From an uncultured Paracoccaceae bacterium (lineage in GTDB: Bacteria > Pseudomonadota > Alphaproteobacteria > Rhodobacterales > Rhodobacteraceae), in assembly GCA_947497065.1 (NCBI GenBank), contig CANMEQ010000005.1:1-64000 (forward strand): a DNA stretch of 64,000 nucleotides, in the 5' to 3' direction. Of this stretch, positions 52,151 to 61,401 are shown in pieces. Numbering within the stretch: the stretch's first letter is position 1; each line of letters opens with the position of its first letter. The notes beneath the pieces were generated by a model. That model ran no database searches, had not been told where the DNA came from, and saw only the letters and a program-made list of their open reading frames with translations. A program made the translations under genes and the position numbers.

Positions 52151-52606
52151 TCAGGTTGTCACGTCATCCTTGTCCAAATCCGCCGCCAAACGGAACCCGA
52201 TGCGATTGGGTTCTTGGGTTTGGGTTTGTTTTGGAAGGGCGCGAAACATCACCGAAAGTTGCGTGACATGTTGCACCAACTGCGTCTTTGCGCCGGTCGG
52301 GTCTGTTCCATAAAATGTGATGATGTCCGGGTCGAAGTACCCCATGCCCTCAATCCGAATGACGCCCGCTTCACCGCCAGCAAAGCCCATGGCCACTTCA
52401 TGTTCGTTATCCAGCTGTTTCTCGAAATTCTGGATGTACAAAATCAGCCGTTCATACGCCCAGCGTGCGGCGCTTTTCGGGCCTTCGGGTGCCTTGATGG
52501 CGCTCGGGTCTGGGCTGCTTTGATCAGGGTCCGTATGCGTTTCATGAAGGTGCGGCATGGCCGAGGCCTCTAAGGCTTCAGCAGAGGTTTTGATATCGTT
52601 GTCCAT
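52151..52606 (-). CDS. DUF6173-like hypothetical protein
   Basis: Protein of 151 residues, soluble. The core is SAARWAYERLILYIQNFEKQ followed by LDNEHEVAMGFAGGEAGVIR and GYFDPDIITFYGTDPTGAKT, which I recall as typical of DUF6173 proteins in Rhodobacterales; the family label is from memory and not checked. The N-terminal 45 residues are low-complexity and probably disordered. Function unknown. Confidence 0.7.
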   Translation of the reverse strand: MDNDIKTSAEALEASAMPHLHETHTDPDQSSPDPSAIKAPEGPKSAARWAYERLILYIQNFEKQLDNEHEVAMGFAGGEAGVIRIEGMGYFDPDIITFYGTDPTGAKTQLVQHVTQLSVMFRALPKQTQTQEPNRIGFRLAADLDKDDVTT

Positions 52607-52693
52607 GCGGTGTCCTTCAATGCAATCGTCGCTTCGGTCTCTTCATACCCACATTGCCGGAAATTTCTAAGACAGAAAACCGTGATCGCAGGG

Positions 52694-53740
52694 TTAAGTG
52701 GCGGTGAACCAATAGGCGCCGTCTCGCAGCTCTCTCGTGGCTGCGCCCGTTTGGTGCAGGTGGTTCAAATGGGCCAAGGCCTCGACCAAGGCTAACCCGT
52801 AAACCCCTTCGCCAATATCGCGTTTGAACAAAATGGAAAAACAATCGCTCGCGCGCTTTGGCTCAGACAGATGTAGGGCCAATCGTTTCAGCGCGCCGTG
52901 ATGATTGTCGATCAATTGCTGCATGCGTTTGGGCAGCCCCGTGAACGGCAATTTATGCCCGCCAAGAACCAAGTGATCATCCTTGGCAAAGGGTGCCAGA
53001 CGTTCGCAGGCCTCCAGCCACTCTGCCAATGGGTCTGCGTCCGGCTCGGTCGGATACACGCCGATATTCGGGCTGATCGATGGCAGCAATTGATCCCCGC
53101 CAACCACCAGATTGTCGTCTCGGCTCCAGAACGTGGCATGTTCCGGCGCGTGGCCGTTCCCCATGCGAATGTCCCACATGCGCCCCGCCATCTGGATCGT
53201 CCCGCCCTCTTGCAGGCGGGTGAAGCCCAACGGCATAGGGTGCACGCAGTCTGAAAAATTAAACGGGCGTTCGGTTTTGCGTTTCTCTAACAGCGCGCCA
53301 TCCATGCCAGCCCGCTCGTAAAATTCGATAGACCGCGAGGGGTAGGCGGGCTGTTCATCCAACGTCAGCATGCGCGCCATCAACCATGCGGTGCGTGGCA
53401 TGGCCAGGTCAGCCCCTTTGTCTTGGAACCACCCCGCCAACCCGATGTGGTCAGGATGGTGGTGCGTGCCAATCACACGGGTCACCGGCTTTCCTGCCAA
53501 AGGCCCTGCTAAAAGATTGTCCCAGATGCCTCGCGTTTTTTGGCTGTCAAACCCCGTGTCGATCACGGTCCAGCCATCCCCACCATGAAGCGTGTCATCA
53601 AAGGCGTAGACATTCACATGGTCGAGCGCCATCGGCAGCGGCAGGCGCATCCAAAGAACACCCTCGGCAATGTTTATAGCCTCACCGGGGGCCGGTGGAT
53701 CAGGCCAAGGGTAGTGAATGGGGGCGTGCGCATGTTTCAT
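52694..53740 (-). CDS. MBL-fold metallo-hydrolase
   Basis: Hydrolase of 348 residues. RVIGTHHHPDHIGLAGW near residue 88 is the metal motif (HxHxDH), with further ligands expected in NGHAPEHATFWS near residue 198 and LGGHKLPFTGLP near 265. The C-terminal part (AHLNHLHQTGAATRELRD) resembles the winged-helix tail of lactamase-like thioesterase-type enzymes. Located downstream of the acyl-CoA dehydrogenase on the same strand with a 24-base gap; a thioester or lactone substrate is possible. Confidence 0.87.
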   Translation of the reverse strand: MKHAHAPIHYPWPDPPAPGEAINIAEGVLWMRLPLPMALDHVNVYAFDDTLHGGDGWTVIDTGFDSQKTRGIWDNLLAGPLAGKPVTRVIGTHHHPDHIGLAGWFQDKGADLAMPRTAWLMARMLTLDEQPAYPSRSIEFYERAGMDGALLEKRKTERPFNFSDCVHPMPLGFTRLQEGGTIQMAGRMWDIRMGNGHAPEHATFWSRDDNLVVGGDQLLPSISPNIGVYPTEPDADPLAEWLEACERLAPFAKDDHLVLGGHKLPFTGLPKRMQQLIDNHHGALKRLALHLSEPKRASDCFSILFKRDIGEGVYGLALVEALAHLNHLHQTGAATRELRDGAYWFTAT

Positions 53741-53764
53741 AGCATTGGCCTATCCCAGTCGGGA

Positions 53765-55465
53765 TCAGGCCACCAGATCATCCAGCGTGATTGCCATCAA
53801 TTCATCCGCACCTTCGCGGGCGTGGGCCAAAAGTGCCACGTGCTCTGGCAAGAGACGTTTGATGTAGAACGCCGCCAAACGGGTGCGTCCCGCATCGCCC
53901 TGCAGCGCGGCGAGCAGGTGGTAATACCCGCCCAGAACCCGTGCGAAGGCGCGCAAATAGGGCACAGCCCCAGCGAACCGGTCTTGCATGTCCTGCGCAA
54001 CCAACCACTCGGTGGTTTCGCGCAGCGTTTCGCAGGCCTGCCAAACCGGCTCCACCAACTCAGGCAGCTTGGACTTGGCGTCTTCTGCCACGGCTTCGAT
54101 TTCGTCGAACAATGCAAAGGCCGCATCGCCGCCATCCATCATTTTACGTGCCACCAGATCCATTGCCTGGATCCCATTCGTGCCTTCGTAAATCGCGGTC
54201 ACACGCACGTCGCGCAGATATTGGGCCGCACCTGTTTCTTCGATAAAGCCCATGCCGCCATGGGTCTGGATGCCTGTTTCGGCAACCTCAATCCCCACAT
54301 CCGTACCAAATGCTTTGGAAATCGGTGTCAGCAATGCTGCACGCGCTTTCCACGCCGCATCGCCCGTCGCTGTGGTCATATCGATCGCCACGGCATTGGC
54401 CATCGCAATCGCGCGCGCTGCAAATGTATCCGCTTTCATCGCTGCCAGCATCCGCCGGACATCAGCATGTTCTGCAATCGTGCCCGTGCCACCGGCCTTG
54501 CCCTGTTTGCGATCCATCGCGTAGGCCAACGCATGCTGATAGGCGGCTTCGGCGACGCCGATCCCTTGTGTCGCCACGCCCAAACGCGCGTTGTTCATCA
54601 TCGTGAACATCGCAGCCATCCCGCCATGTTCTGGGCCAACTAGCCAGCCGGTGGCGTTTTCATATTCCATCACCGCGGTGGGGGACCCGTGCAGGCCCAT
54701 CTTGTGCTCTAGGCTGACAACCCGCAGGCTGTTGCGCGCGCCCAAGGTGCCATCTTCGTTCGGAATAAATTTAGGCACCATGAACAAAGAAATCCCTTTG
54801 GTGCCAGGCGCACCATCAGGCAAACGCGCAAGCACGAGGTGGCACACATTCTCGGTAAAGTCATTGTCACCCCAAGAAATGTAGATCTTCTGACCAGAGA
54901 TAGCATAGCTGCCGTCGCCGTTGGGCTCCGCTTTGGACCGCAGCGCGCCAACATCCGAACCCGCCTGTGGTTCGGTCAGGTTCATGGTGCCGGTCCACTC
55001 GCCCGAAATAAGTTTCGGCAGGTAAGTGTCTTTGATCGTGTCAGAGGCGTGATGCTCCAATGCCTCGATCTGGCCCTGACACATCAAAGGGTTCAGCTGG
55101 AGCGACAAACAGGCGCCCGCCATCATGTCGTTCACCGCTGTCGTCAAGGTCAACGGCAGCCCCATGCCACCAAATTCTGGATCGGCCGACATGCCAATCC
55201 AGCCCCCTTCGGCGATGGCCTTAAACCCGTCCGCAAAACCGGGCGAGGTGCGCACGACACCGTTTTCTAAGACCGCCGGGTGCAGATCGCCAGGGCGCTG
55301 AAGCGGTGTCAAAATCTCGTCACTGAGCTTCGCGGCCTCTGTCAGGATCGCGTCGCAGGTATCTGATGTGGCCTCTTCAAATCGGTCTGTTTGTGCGACC
55401 TGCCCAAACCCCACGACATGATCCATCAAAAAACGTAGGTCGGCGGCGGGGGATTGATAAGGCAC
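53765..55465 (-). CDS. Acyl-CoA dehydrogenase (DmdC-like, long form)
   Basis: FAD-dependent dehydrogenase of 566 residues. The longer-than-usual form has an N-terminal extension (PAADLRFLMDHV), a core with NLTEPQAGSDVGALR and YAISGQKIYISWGDND, and the catalytic Glu in AIYEGTNGIQAMDL. This architecture is shared with DmdC (3-methylmercaptopropionyl-CoA dehydrogenase) and FadE5-like enzymes. Start is GTG 55465. Substrate not assigned. Electrons would pass through ETF and the oxidoreductase at 44850-46496. Confidence 0.88.
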   Translation of the reverse strand: MPYQSPAADLRFLMDHVVGFGQVAQTDRFEEATSDTCDAILTEAAKLSDEILTPLQRPGDLHPAVLENGVVRTSPGFADGFKAIAEGGWIGMSADPEFGGMGLPLTLTTAVNDMMAGACLSLQLNPLMCQGQIEALEHHASDTIKDTYLPKLISGEWTGTMNLTEPQAGSDVGALRSKAEPNGDGSYAISGQKIYISWGDNDFTENVCHLVLARLPDGAPGTKGISLFMVPKFIPNEDGTLGARNSLRVVSLEHKMGLHGSPTAVMEYENATGWLVGPEHGGMAAMFTMMNNARLGVATQGIGVAEAAYQHALAYAMDRKQGKAGGTGTIAEHADVRRMLAAMKADTFAARAIAMANAVAIDMTTATGDAAWKARAALLTPISKAFGTDVGIEVAETGIQTHGGMGFIEETGAAQYLRDVRVTAIYEGTNGIQAMDLVARKMMDGGDAAFALFDEIEAVAEDAKSKLPELVEPVWQACETLRETTEWLVAQDMQDRFAGAVPYLRAFARVLGGYYHLLAALQGDAGRTRLAAFYIKRLLPEHVALLAHAREGADELMAITLDDLVA

Positions 55466-55573
55466 GGTACTGATCCTTCAGCGGGTTCTTGGATTCGGCG
55501 CAACAGGCGCGTATGTGATTTCTATGTTTCACGCTAATACCATGGGTTTCCCCCGCAACCAAAACGCAGCGTC

Positions 55574-56521
55574 ATGAATGATTTGACCACACGAACTTTT
55601 GCCTCTGATGCGACGGGGCTCTCGGAGGCCGCAGAAATTCTTGTTTCTGGCGGGCTGCTCGCGTTCCCAACTGAAACGGTTTACGGCCTTGGGGTGGATG
55701 CCCGCAATTCAGATGCTGTCGCACGGCTTTATGCAGCCAAAGGGCGCCCCAGTTTCAACCCACTGATCGTCCATGTGTCGTCTGTTGAGGTGGCTGAACG
55801 CTATGTCGAATTTGATGATACGGCACGGGCCTTGGCACAGGCGTTTTGGCCCGGCGCATTGACGTTGGTTCTGCCTTTGCGCGCCAATGCAGGCATCTCG
55901 CCGCTGGTCACCGCAGGGCTGCAAACCTTGGCCATTCGCGTGCCAAATCACCCCGTGGCGCAAGGGCTGTTGGATGCCTTTTCCGGCCCGATTGCGGCAC
56001 CATCCGCCAACCCCTCTGGGCAGGTTAGCCCGACAACGGCGGATCATGTTCTTGATCATATGACAGGCCGGATCGCGGGCGTGGTGACGGGTGGGGCAAG
56101 CCACGTTGGCGTTGAATCAACCATTATCGCAACCCAGCCAAAGCCGACCTTGTTGCGGGCAGGGGGTATCCCGAAGGAAGCCATTGAAGACACCGTTGGC
56201 CATGCACTGGCCTGTGCGGGTGACAGCGCTGCGCCGTCTTCACCTGGCCAACTGGCGTCTCATTACGCGCCCAAAGGCACCGTGCGTTTGAATGCAACAA
56301 CTGTCGACGCGGGTGAGGTGCTCTTGGGCTTCGGTGATGTGGAGGCTGCGATTAACCTGTCTCGATCCGGTGATCTGGTCGAAGCCGCTGCACGTCTGTT
56401 TGATGCGCTCCACCAGTTGAACGCGATGAACGCACACCGCATTGCGGTGTCCCCGATCCCGGAACACGGGCTAGGCGCTGCGATCAACGACCGCCTACGC
56501 CGCGCTGCCGCGCCACGCTAA
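55574..56521 (+). CDS. L-threonylcarbamoyladenylate synthase (Sua5-type)
   Basis: tRNA t6A biosynthesis enzyme of 315 residues. LLAFPTETVYGLGVDARN near residue 30, KGRPSFNPLIVHV and APSANPSGQVSPTTADHV near 140 are YrdC/Sua5 hallmarks. The C-terminal Sua5 domain, absent from the short TsaC form, is present (PGQLASHYAPKGTVRL to the end). Divergent from the acyl-CoA dehydrogenase with a 108-base gap. Confidence 0.94.
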   Translation: MNDLTTRTFASDATGLSEAAEILVSGGLLAFPTETVYGLGVDARNSDAVARLYAAKGRPSFNPLIVHVSSVEVAERYVEFDDTARALAQAFWPGALTLVLPLRANAGISPLVTAGLQTLAIRVPNHPVAQGLLDAFSGPIAAPSANPSGQVSPTTADHVLDHMTGRIAGVVTGGASHVGVESTIIATQPKPTLLRAGGIPKEAIEDTVGHALACAGDSAAPSSPGQLASHYAPKGTVRLNATTVDAGEVLLGFGDVEAAINLSRSGDLVEAAARLFDALHQLNAMNAHRIAVSPIPEHGLGAAINDRLRRAAAPR

Positions 56522-56530
56522 AACGCCAGT

Positions 56531-57097
56531 TCAGGCGGATCCGCCTGAGGCTGACAACATCAACGGATCGACGCCCAGCGTTTTTAGGGCCGCGGTCCAT
56601 TTGTGTTCGGCCGCACGGCCAAACAAGATGTCTTCGTTCGCGTCGCAGACCAACCAACCGTTTTGCACCAGTTCCCCCTCAAGCTGGGAGGGCCCCCAAC
56701 CGGCATAGCCCAACCCCAGCATCGACCGTTTCGGGCCGTTGCCCGCTGCGATGTCTTCGAGAATATCCAACGTTGCCGTCATGCAAAATTCACCGGCCAC
56801 ATCCATCGTTCCGGCACCTGATGCGTAGTCGGAGGTGTGCAAAACAAACCCCCGCCCCGTCTCAACAGGGCCGCCGTAATGAATGCGAACATCTGTTGTC
56901 AGGTCACCTTCATCGATGGACAGCTGCTCCAGCAGGTCAGAAAACCTGATTTCGGGCGTAGGTTTGTTGATGATCAGCCCCATCGCGCCATCGTCGGAAT
57001 GGGCACACATGTAGATCACGGCGTTTTCAAACCGTGGATCCCCCATATCGGGCATCGCAATCAGTAGCTTTCCGGTTAAATCAGTGCTGTTCGTCAT
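56531..57097 (-). CDS. YqgE/AlgH family protein (UPF0301)
   Basis: Protein of about 188 residues. [20 protein letters not shown] near the start, [20 protein letters not shown] and [19 protein letters not shown] are the family's conserved blocks. The biochemical role of YqgE is not settled. I use ATG 57097 which begins just before the conserved block; ATG 57157 would add 20 residues. It diverges from the DsbD-like gene. Confidence 0.9.
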   Translation of the reverse strand: MTNSTDLTGKLLIAMPDMGDPRFENAVIYMCAHSDDGAMGLIINKPTPEIRFSDLLEQLSIDEGDLTTDVRIHYGGPVETGRGFVLHTSDYASGAGTMDVAGEFCMTATLDILEDIAAGNGPKRSMLGLGYAGWGPSQLEGELVQNGWLVCDANEDILFGRAAEHKWTAALKTLGVDPLMLSASGGSA

Positions 57098-57211
57098 ACC
57101 TTGATAGTGGTGGGTGGCACGGTGCTGTGCAAGGTCTAGAACAGGGGCTTTTGACATCACGTTAACCCAAACGTGACTTTCACCCGCCCGGCAATTGCGA
57201 GAAGAAGTGGT

Positions 57212-58027
57212 ATGATGACTCGTTTTTCTCTCTCGCTCGCCGCGCTTTGCGCCACGCTTCCTGTTCTGACTGGTCCTGCTTTGGCGGGGCCTGCTGATGA
57301 TGTTGTCACCCTTGAGGTTCTTCCGGGTTGGCGCACCAACGATGGTAGTCATATGGCCGGGCTGCACATTTCTCTCGCGCCGGGGTGGAAAACCTATTGG
57401 CGTGTGCCTGGCGATGGTGGGATCCCGCCGCGCTTTGCGTGGGATGGGTCTGAAAACTGGGATGACGTTGATTTTCATTGGCCCGTGCCAAAGGTCAGCT
57501 ACATCAACGACCTGCGGTCGATCGGATATGAGGGCACGGTCGTTGTCCCTGTTGAGGTCGCGTTGGGGGATGCAAGTGCGCCTGCGCGTCTGGCAGGGCA
57601 GGTTCAAATCGGTGTTTGCGAAGAAATCTGCGTGCCTGTTTTACTGACGTTTGATGCCGAATTGCCAACTGGCGGCCGCCGCGATCCTGCGATCATAGCC
57701 GCCCTGATCGACCGCCCCCAAACCGCAGCAGAAGCGGGTGTCGGCGCGGTCCGCTGTTCCATTGCGCCCTTGGCGGATGGGCTGCAAGTCACCGCAAGCA
57801 TCACGATGCCCCCTTTGGGAAACGATGAGGCTGTGGTGATCGAAACCGGCGACCAGCAAGTATGGGTGTCAGAGCCTGACACATGGCGCGATGGCGGTAC
57901 GTTGTTCGCGCAGTCAGATATGATCCATGTGAACGGCGGCGGGTTCGCCCTTGATCGGTCCGATATGCGGATCACGGTGCTGGCGGGCACTCAAGCCGTT
58001 GATATCGAAGGCTGCGCGGCAGGCTAG
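57212..58027 (+). CDS. Exported DsbD N-terminal-domain-like protein
   Basis: Periplasmic protein of about 271 residues with a signal peptide ([19 protein letters not shown]). [20 protein letters not shown] and [16 protein letters not shown] begin a domain like the DsbD alpha domain, and [13 protein letters not shown] near residue 137 provides the Cys-x3-Cys pair that in DsbD accepts or gives electrons. The transmembrane and thioredoxin domains of DsbD are missing, so it may work with a separate CcdA/ScsB-like membrane partner. The stop shares CTAG with the convergent RND gene. Confidence 0.85.
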   Translation: MMTRFSLSLAALCATLPVLTGPALAGPADDVVTLEVLPGWRTNDGSHMAGLHISLAPGWKTYWRVPGDGGIPPRFAWDGSENWDDVDFHWPVPKVSYINDLRSIGYEGTVVVPVEVALGDASAPARLAGQVQIGVCEEICVPVLLTFDAELPTGGRRDPAIIAALIDRPQTAAEAGVGAVRCSIAPLADGLQVTASITMPPLGNDEAVVIETGDQQVWVSEPDTWRDGGTLFAQSDMIHVNGGGFALDRSDMRITVLAGTQAVDIEGCAAG

Positions 58028-61000
58028 CTATGTGCCTTGCGGCGGCTGGCAGCCATCACTGCCGCCGTGATGATGTAAACCGCCAAGACCCAAACCAACG
58101 TCGTTAAAACGAACAGGCCCACCGCAGGGGCCACGCCCCCGTTCAACATCGGCAGTAAGCCCGCCAAAACAGCCCACGGCGTGCCTGTCACCAACACGGG
58201 CAGCAATATCGCACCGAATAGTCCCACTGTACCCAACACTGCCAAACGTGTCGGCACTGCGATCGCACGGTTCGCGCTGGTCAATCCGCGTTTCGCGGAC
58301 CGCACTTGAACCGCAAAATCGCCTTGCATCGCCATCAAAGACGGCACGATGAACAATACCAAAATCATCCCAAAGCCCAATCCGTAGACGAGCGTGATGA
58401 CCGTAGGTTTCAAAAACTCCGCCTGCGAAGATCCTTCATACAGCAGCGGCGCCAAGCCCAAAACCGTGGTTAATGTGGTCAACAACACGGGGCGCAACCG
58501 GTCGCTCACGCCATCGATGATCGCAGGCACCAACCCGCGGGTTTCGGCGTATTCGTCTATGGAGCGCACCAAAACAATGGAATCGTTGATGATGATCCCC
58601 GTCATTCCCAAAAGCCCGATCACGGTAAACATCGACAGCGGCACCTCCCATTGGACGTGGCCGTAAATGGTGCCAATCAACCCGAACGGAATAATTGCCA
58701 TCACAACCAACGGGCGCGACCAGCTTTGGAAAATCCAGGCCAGGACCAAAAAGATACCCGTGAGGCAGAAAATCAAACCAGTGCGTGCGTCGTTCAGGAA
58801 GTCATTTTCCTGTTCGCTCAGGCCCGACAAGGATGTCGACACGCTGAACGCGGATTCGATGCGTGGCAGAATATCGGTCTGGATCAACTCTTGGATCTCT
58901 GCGGCGCGGTCATCATCGTCGTCCGTCAGATCACCAGTGACCGAAATCAGCTGTACCCCATTTTCGCGTGTCACTGTGCTGAACCCTGTGCGCGACTGCA
59001 CCGTCACAATATCGGCCAGTGGCACATAAATGCCCCCCTCGGCGCGCATCTGTGTGCGGTCCAGAAAATCCGCCGTTAATTCGCCATCGGGCAATTCCAC
59101 ACGGATCGTCGCGGAGCGTGGACCATCGGGGTAGGTTGCGGCTTCAATCCCGCCCAAACGGTCCCGTAAAACGCTGCCCAAACTGTCGATGCTGAACCCC
59201 AAAGCTTGGCCTTGGGGGGTTAGTTCCAGGATCAGTTCTTCTTTGTCGTAGGCCAGCGAATCCTCCACAGCAGAAATCTCACCGAATTGGGCCAGCTCCG
59301 CCTTCAGCGCCTCTGCCGCCGCCTTCAGGATTTCGGAATTCGCGCCAAAAAGCTCAACGTCAATATCGTCACCGCCGGGGCCAGAGCCGAATGAACGGAA
59401 GCTGACCGTTTCCACCATCGGGTGGCGGATCACACGGTCCTGCAATTCGGCCACAAAGGCGAAACTAGAATAGGGGCGACTGTCGGCATCGATCAGTTCA
59501 ATCGCGATCGCGCCCAACTGGTCTGCATCTTTGGTTTCGGTCCCTGCGATCCCACGACCGGAGTTACCCCCCACTTCGGCGATCACGTAGTCCAGCGGGT
59601 TCACACCGTATTCCGCCTCGTATTCCGCGCCCAATGTCTCGGTCACGGCCTGCAACGATGCCATCATTTCCAACGTGTCTTCACGGGTGGCGCCGGGCAA
59701 CATGGCAAAGTTGCCGGTCACGCTGCCTTGCTCTGGCGCATTGAAAAACCGCCACTGTACGTCGCCGCGAATGAACGTAGCCGCCTGCGTCGCCAGCAAA
59801 AGCAACGCAATGGCCATCACAGGATATCGCGCCCAGATGACGCCTGCCATGAAGGGCCGGAATAGCCGCAATTTGACCCAGTCAAACCCACGGTTCACAA
59901 ACCGCGAAGGCGCATCATACCAGCGATCTCCCCGCGCGCTGGCGGACAAGGCTTTGTACATGTGGTGCGGTAAAATCAGAAAACATTCGATCAACGAAGC
60001 AATCAAAACCACGATCACGGTGAACGGAATATCAGCGATCAGATCACCAAACCGCCCGCCAATCACCACCAATCCGAAAAACGCGATGATTGTGGTGAGC
60101 GTGGCAGAAAACACAGGGCTGAACATTTTCTTGGCTGCATTTTCCGCCGCTTCCGCCGGGCTTTCGCCTAAATGACGGAACCGGTAATCGGCGTGTTCGC
60201 CCACAACAATGGCGTCATCGACCACGATCCCCAGCGTGATAATCAGCGCAAATAGCGAGATCATATTGATCGTCAGCCCCGCGGCCCACATCAGCGCGAT
60301 GGCCCCGCACATGGCCACCGGAATACCTGCTGCCACCCAAAACGCGGTGCGCGCATTCAAGAATAAAAACAATAGCGCTACGACCAAGGCCAAACCCATC
60401 AACGCATTTTCGTATAAAATCGTCAGACGCCCTGTGATCTGCTCGGCGCGCGCGCGGATCAGCTCGATTGAGGTGCCAGCGGGCAAGGTGGCCGCATAAA
60501 CATCCGCCGCCTCTTGCACGATGTTTTGCACTTTAATCGCGTCACCTGTGGCAGGGCGGTCGATGCGGATGGTGATCGCGGGTTCGGCGCCCACGAAATA
60601 GGCGCGCACACGGTCCACGCCTTCCACATACACATTGCCCACATCGCCGATGGTCAGCGTTGCACCGCTGGCATCGGTGCGCAAAGCAATCGCCTCGATC
60701 TCATCGGCACTGCGTTTTTCAACGCCGGTGCGCACGCGGGCGGCCCCGCTGACATCACCGGCGGGGTCAGCATTGACCTCCTCGGCGATGGCGGCCGCGA
60801 TGTCTTGCATGGTGACATCGTATTGGATCAACGCCAAAGATGGCACTTCGATCACCGTCGAAGGGGCGGCGATGCCACGAATGGTGGTGTTTGTGACGCC
60901 TTGTGCAAACAGGCGCACCGTGAATTCATCGGCAAACCGCCCCAATTGGGCAGGGTCGACTGGGCCGGTGATCACAACATCCGTCACCCTGTCCGACCAT

Positions 61001-61398
61001 TGGCCGCGCCGCACGTTTGGGTCTTCTGCATCCTCCGGCAGGTCAGATGTGGAATCGACCGCCAGTTGAACATCCTCCGTGGCCTTGGCCATGTCCCAGC
61101 CGGGTTCAAACTCCATCCTGATTTGCGCGCTGCCTTCTGATGAGGTTGAGCTGGTGTTCGTCACCCCCTCCACCGCCAAAAGGGCGGGCTGCAACACCTG
61201 CACGATGGCATTGTCTACATCCTCAGCCCCTGCACCGGACCAAGACACCGAGACAGATACGCTATCCACGATCACATCGGGGAAGAATTGCGCCCGCATA
61301 TTGGGGTAGGCGGCAAAACCGGCGGCCAGTAAAATCACCATCAACAAGTTCGCGGCGGTGCGGTGTCGGGTCAGATAAGACAGGATGCCGTTGGTCAT
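58024..61398 (-). CDS. RND-family efflux transporter permease
   Basis: Inner-membrane proton-driven pump of 1124 residues with the two-fold RND layout: a first helix (NLLMVILLAAGFAAYPNM), large periplasmic loop, helix set containing TLGIVVDDAIVVGEHADYRF (two Asp of the proton relay), then the second half with LGMTGIIINDSIVLVRSIDE. C-terminal helices end near the last residue. Substrate unknown (drugs, lipids or metals); the two-Asp helix favours the HAE/AcrB-like group. Paired with the adaptor gene 3 bases upstream. No outer-membrane channel gene is adjacent. Confidence 0.94.
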   Translation of the reverse strand: MTNGILSYLTRHRTAANLLMVILLAAGFAAYPNMRAQFFPDVIVDSVSVSVSWSGAGAEDVDNAIVQVLQPALLAVEGVTNTSSTSSEGSAQIRMEFEPGWDMAKATEDVQLAVDSTSDLPEDAEDPNVRRGQWSDRVTDVVITGPVDPAQLGRFADEFTVRLFAQGVTNTTIRGIAAPSTVIEVPSLALIQYDVTMQDIAAAIAEEVNADPAGDVSGAARVRTGVEKRSADEIEAIALRTDASGATLTIGDVGNVYVEGVDRVRAYFVGAEPAITIRIDRPATGDAIKVQNIVQEAADVYAATLPAGTSIELIRARAEQITGRLTILYENALMGLALVVALLFLFLNARTAFWVAAGIPVAMCGAIALMWAAGLTINMISLFALIITLGIVVDDAIVVGEHADYRFRHLGESPAEAAENAAKKMFSPVFSATLTTIIAFFGLVVIGGRFGDLIADIPFTVIVVLIASLIECFLILPHHMYKALSASARGDRWYDAPSRFVNRGFDWVKLRLFRPFMAGVIWARYPVMAIALLLLATQAATFIRGDVQWRFFNAPEQGSVTGNFAMLPGATREDTLEMMASLQAVTETLGAEYEAEYGVNPLDYVIAEVGGNSGRGIAGTETKDADQLGAIAIELIDADSRPYSSFAFVAELQDRVIRHPMVETVSFRSFGSGPGGDDIDVELFGANSEILKAAAEALKAELAQFGEISAVEDSLAYDKEELILELTPQGQALGFSIDSLGSVLRDRLGGIEAATYPDGPRSATIRVELPDGELTADFLDRTQMRAEGGIYVPLADIVTVQSRTGFSTVTRENGVQLISVTGDLTDDDDDRAAEIQELIQTDILPRIESAFSVSTSLSGLSEQENDFLNDARTGLIFCLTGIFLVLAWIFQSWSRPLVVMAIIPFGLIGTIYGHVQWEVPLSMFTVIGLLGMTGIIINDSIVLVRSIDEYAETRGLVPAIIDGVSDRLRPVLLTTLTTVLGLAPLLYEGSSQAEFLKPTVITLVYGLGFGMILVLFIVPSLMAMQGDFAVQVRSAKRGLTSANRAIAVPTRLAVLGTVGLFGAILLPVLVTGTPWAVLAGLLPMLNGGVAPAVGLFVLTTLVWVLAVYIITAAVMAASRRKAHS

Positions 61399-61401
61399 GC
61401 G

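Noticed and set aside
53540-54643. Open + strand frame of 367 residues opposite the MBL hydrolase and acyl-CoA dehydrogenase
   Set aside because: It spans two real genes on the other strand, is His/Arg/Cys-rich as shadows often are, and has no family resemblance.
57098-57607. N-terminal extension of the YqgE protein up to 170 residues
   Set aside because: The added part is Arg-rich, overlaps the divergent DsbD-like gene and contains no family sequence; a start at 57097 or 57157 is far more likely.
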